Assembly: GCA_963555705.1 (NCBI GenBank)
Contig: OY743186.1
Span: 36,691,241 to 36,755,240 of the forward strand
Direction of reading: 5' to 3'
From: Ligustrum vulgare
Taxonomy: Eukaryota; Streptophyta; Magnoliopsida; Lamiales; Oleaceae
Length of the DNA: 64,000 nt
Shown: positions 61,234-64,000 of the stretch, one piece after another
How positions within the stretch are numbered: position 1 is the stretch's first letter
How the letters are laid out: every line of letters begins with the position of its first letter
Program-made: the position numbers and the translations under genes
The notes under the pieces: model-generated
The model's database searches: none
Seen by the model: only the letters and a program-made list of their open reading frames with translations
Told to the model about the DNA's origin: nothing

Positions 61234-61880
61234 GGTTTGAAAAAATTCAAATCGCTTTAAACAGTTTTGTTTAGGTTTCAATTGTCGAAATCGCAGTTTC
61301 AAACTGCAATGTGCTAAGTTTTAAACAAATTATACATAAAAAAAAAAATGAGTGCTAAAATTAGCTTATCAAATTTAAATTGTCATTGAAATCTTTAAGT
61401 CATTTTGAGTACTATTTTGATTTCTTTTCTAATAGAAATGAGTTATAGAATAACTTTTATCAAAATTTGGACGTACTCTTGAAAGATTTCTAGCATTTGT
61501 CAATTGCAAATAATGTGGGATATTTTCAGGAATAAAGTTATGTTCTAATCTATGCATATTTGATCCTTCCTAAAAACAGTCAAACTTCATTCTCAACTAC
61601 AACTATTGAAAGCTGAATGAAAGTTAAAATGAGACTTGCAATTTCCATTGAAGAACTTTATAAACAAATTAGAAGAGAATTCATTATGACACATATTTAT
61701 AGCATACTAAATAGAAGAAATACTCTTATAGTAACATAGTGTGTTGTCTTTTATTTATATGAATGGTTTTGAACAAATAAATTTCATTGTAGTTGAAACC
61801 TGCCGAGTAATCCCCTTGCCAATGTGAATTGCAATACGAAAAAAATTCAAGAATACCTTTTGAAGTAATTGTTGCAAATA
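61234..61880. other. Intergenic, no gene recognised
   Basis: AT-rich. The first 80 bases contain AAATCGC and GTTTGAAA/TTTCAAAC motifs mirroring those left of 60614, so the GC-rich element may have inserted in another repeat. Confidence 0.35.
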
Positions 61881-62632
61881 TGTTGTTCAAATATAAATAT
61901 AAGATGAAAAAGTGCAAGAACCGGTTTTAAAAGGATGAAAATAGGTCCCAAAAGAGAAAAAAGGAACAATCGGACGGACGGACCAGATCGAACCGAACCG
62001 AATCGGACTGTAGGCCCAAGCAAAATTATGAGTCACGCGATCACTTAGTTATAATTTAGGTGATCGCGTGGGTAAGCGGTTTTTATTCTGCCTTTGAAAA
62101 CTGGGTATCGCGCGATCGCATGCCTTTTGAACCGCGCGATCGCATGGTTATAAAATATGACCATTGGCAGATTTTTCAGAATTATGCATGCACCTTTTCA
62201 TCAAATTTTGACACTCTTTCATGAAGAGTTGTGTGGATCACGAATTGGGGTGATGGAATTCTATAAATAGGTATAGAATTCATAGTTTTAAACACTTGAT
62301 CATCATACATTACATTGAGATTATCATCCCAAACTCTTGATCTCTTATACTTAGAATCTTTCAAATTTGCTCTCATTGTTCCTATTCTCCAAATTTTCAA
62401 TTGTGCTATTTGATACTTGGTTTGAGACTTGAAATCCGTTAAAGTAATTTGCTTGGAGGCCTTTTAGCATTCTCTTTACGAGATGGCGCAAATTTAGCTT
62501 TTAGGATAGCATTCCTTGCGATTCAAGTCATCTCTATTCTTCTTCATTATTTTCTTCTTGATTCTTTGATTTCGAGTTTGTGTCTACTTGGACAAGCGGA
62601 TATTTCACTTTGAGGAAGGAATTTTCTCAACA
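61881..62632 (+). repeat. 5' LTR of the copia element (752 bp)
   Basis: Terminal TGTTG and CAACA are perfect inverted repeats. A TATA box (CTATAAATAG, 62261-62270) is centrally placed as expected for the U3/R border. A GC-rich palindromic block at about 62036-62148 contains CGCGCGATCGCATG twice. The right-hand LTR lies outside the window, so the limits rest on these signals. I could not place a convincing tRNA primer site. Confidence 0.7.
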
Positions 62633-62675
62633 ATCTAAAAGCTAAATTTGTCTGGTAACCGAAGGAGACACAACT

Positions 62676-64000
62676 ATGGTTACAATCAAGTTGACGAATC
62701 AAGACTTGGTGCTGTTGGATCGCTTTGATGGAACAAACCTCACGAGATGGCAAGACAAAATCAAGTTCCTACTAACGACGCTAAAGATCTTCTACATACT
62801 TGATCCTAATTTGGAAGATCTACCCAAACCTTCCGACAAAGACCCGTAACAAACAAGGATTGATCGAAAGACACGTGAAGAAGATGAACTTATATGCCGT
62901 GGTCATATATTAAATGCATTATCGGATCGTCTCTACAACTTGTACACCAACACAAAATCTGCAAAAAGAGATATGGAATGCACTTGAAAATAAATATAAG
63001 GCCGAAGAGGAAGGCACTACAAAATTCCTAATTACAAGGTATTTCAATTTTAAGTTTTTGAAAAATGTTCCCCCATTACCCCAAGTATATGAATTGCAAG
63101 TGATTGTCAATAAACTTAAAGCGGTGAAGATAGAACTTCCAAAATCATTTCAAGTATGAGCAATTATTGCTAAATTTCCTTCTACTTGGAGAGGATATAG
63201 GAAGAAAATTCTTCATAACTTCGAAGACTTTTCAATGGAGCAATTCAAAAACATCTCCGTATTGAGGAAGAGTTGAGGGTAAGAGATGGGATTGAAAATT
63301 TTCATGTTGGCACTTCTAAAGCCAACGTCTTAGAGAACAACAAAGTGACCAAAGTAAACTTTACTAAGGATAACAACAAATTATAAAAGAAGCCCAAGGG
63401 AGAATGCTATATGTGTGGAAAATTTGGTCACTTTGTGAAAGATTGCCGACATAAAAAACAAAGCAATTTTGGAGGCAATGTTAATTCCATTGACAAGAAT
63501 GAAATCATTGCAACTATAAGCGAAGTAAATTCTGTCAAAGGAAAAATTTCGGGATGGTGGTATGATACATGTGCCACCGTTCATGTTTGCTATGACAAAT
63601 CCCTCTATAAGACCTATCAAGAGATTGATGATGGTCAACAAATTCAAATGGGAAATGAACATTGTTCAAAAGTCATAGGCAAAGGGAATATTGATCTTCA
63701 ATTCACATTCGGAAAAGTTGTAACACTCACAAATGTCTTACATGTGCCCGATATGAATAGAAACCTTGTTAGTGGTGATTTGTTGGGAAATCTGGATGTA
63801 AAATGTATCTTTGAGTCGGGAAAACTTGTATTATCCCGAAATGATTTCTTTGTTGGAAAATGTTATTATACTAATGGAATGGTCAAATTGTGTACTATTG
63901 ACAATACAATCAATAAAATAAATTCTTCTTACTTTGTAAATCCTTTAAATTTATGGCATGATAGACTTGGACACATTGGATATTCTACTTTGCATAGAAT
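62676..64000 (+). pseudogene. Copia gag-protease-integrase polyprotein, broken 5' part
   Basis: Begins at ATG 62676 with a gag N-terminus (LDRFDGTNLTRWQDKIKFLL), interrupted by a stop at 62847 and a one-base insertion near 62963 (SAK then EIWNALE in another frame). A UBN2-type gag segment follows, with stops after KSFQV and later. The CCHC zinc knuckle CYMCGKFGHFVKDC is at 63405-63446. The protease site reads WWYDTCAT where active copies have DTGAT or DSGAT, so the catalytic loop is altered. The LWHDRLGHIGYSTLHR block (GAG-pre-integrase) is at the end. This is a dead copy. Confidence 0.88.

Larger units (their letters stand above)
61881..64000 (+). mobile_element. Ty1/copia LTR retrotransposon, decayed, running off the window
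   Basis: 5' LTR (61881-62632), then a leader, gag, zinc knuckle, protease and the start of the GAG-pre-integrase region at the window edge. Order and motifs are those of Ty1/copia. Coding is broken by several stops and a frameshift. Confidence 0.9.

Noticed and set aside
60548..61260. Open frames rich in Pro/Arg/Gly from GC-rich tracts
   Set aside because: Products of the GGGGATGGGGCGGGG-type repeats in a terminal-inverted-repeat element; no protein family.

Overview
This is a piece of an AT-rich plant nuclear genome, most likely a eudicot. The evidence is GT-AG introns in plant gene families, a cytochrome-b5-fused sphingolipid desaturase, plant WAVE-complex and G-box bZIP genes, and a dense load of plant transposons (Tourist-like MITEs, Helitrons, hAT, LINE, Ty3 and Ty1 retroelements). 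No prokaryotic or CRISPR-type system is present.

Genes, left to right. (1) 1659-3002 (+): intronless delta-8 sphingolipid desaturase. (2) 9115-13702 (+): nine-exon ABI-like (ABIL) subunit of the SCAR/WAVE actin-nucleation complex. (3) 17756-17827 (-): tRNA-Gly(TCC). (4) 19111-22098 (-): four-exon ubiquitin-conjugating enzyme E2 of 148 residues. (5) 33651-36160 (-): eight-exon glucose-6-phosphate 1-epimerase-like protein of 315 residues. (6) 50389-54952 (-): G-box-binding bZIP factor (GBF), with a 5'UTR exon near 57252-57380 and a promoter beyond it. I rebuilt these models from splice sites and frame consistency. They are unrelated housekeeping or regulatory genes, not a cluster or pathway.

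Transposons fill the rest. 14299-17007 is a decayed hAT element with intact ends and target duplication. 22951-31990 is a Helitron-rich stretch arranged head to tail; two units carry dead Pif1/Helitron helicase C-termini interrupted by a Tourist-like MITE, and one of those MITEs is itself interrupted by another. 42145-45381 is a dead LINE cut by a Ty3 element (45382 to about 49785, 3' LTR plus integrase end). 58124-59926 holds two abutting Helitrons. 61881 to the window end is a decayed Ty1/copia element with its 5' LTR. Tourist-like MITEs flanked by TTA or TAA recur throughout, including in introns of ABIL and GBF.

The points most worth a second look concern the GBF gene. Its promoter has a perfect 72-bp tandem duplication that doubles a CACGTG site, giving three G-boxes upstream of a G-box-binding protein. 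The exon expected to encode its conserved proline-rich segment is 40 nt long with an in-frame stop, so full-length protein would require skipping it. The layered Helitron/MITE array is the other notable structure. I found no convincing new biochemical system.
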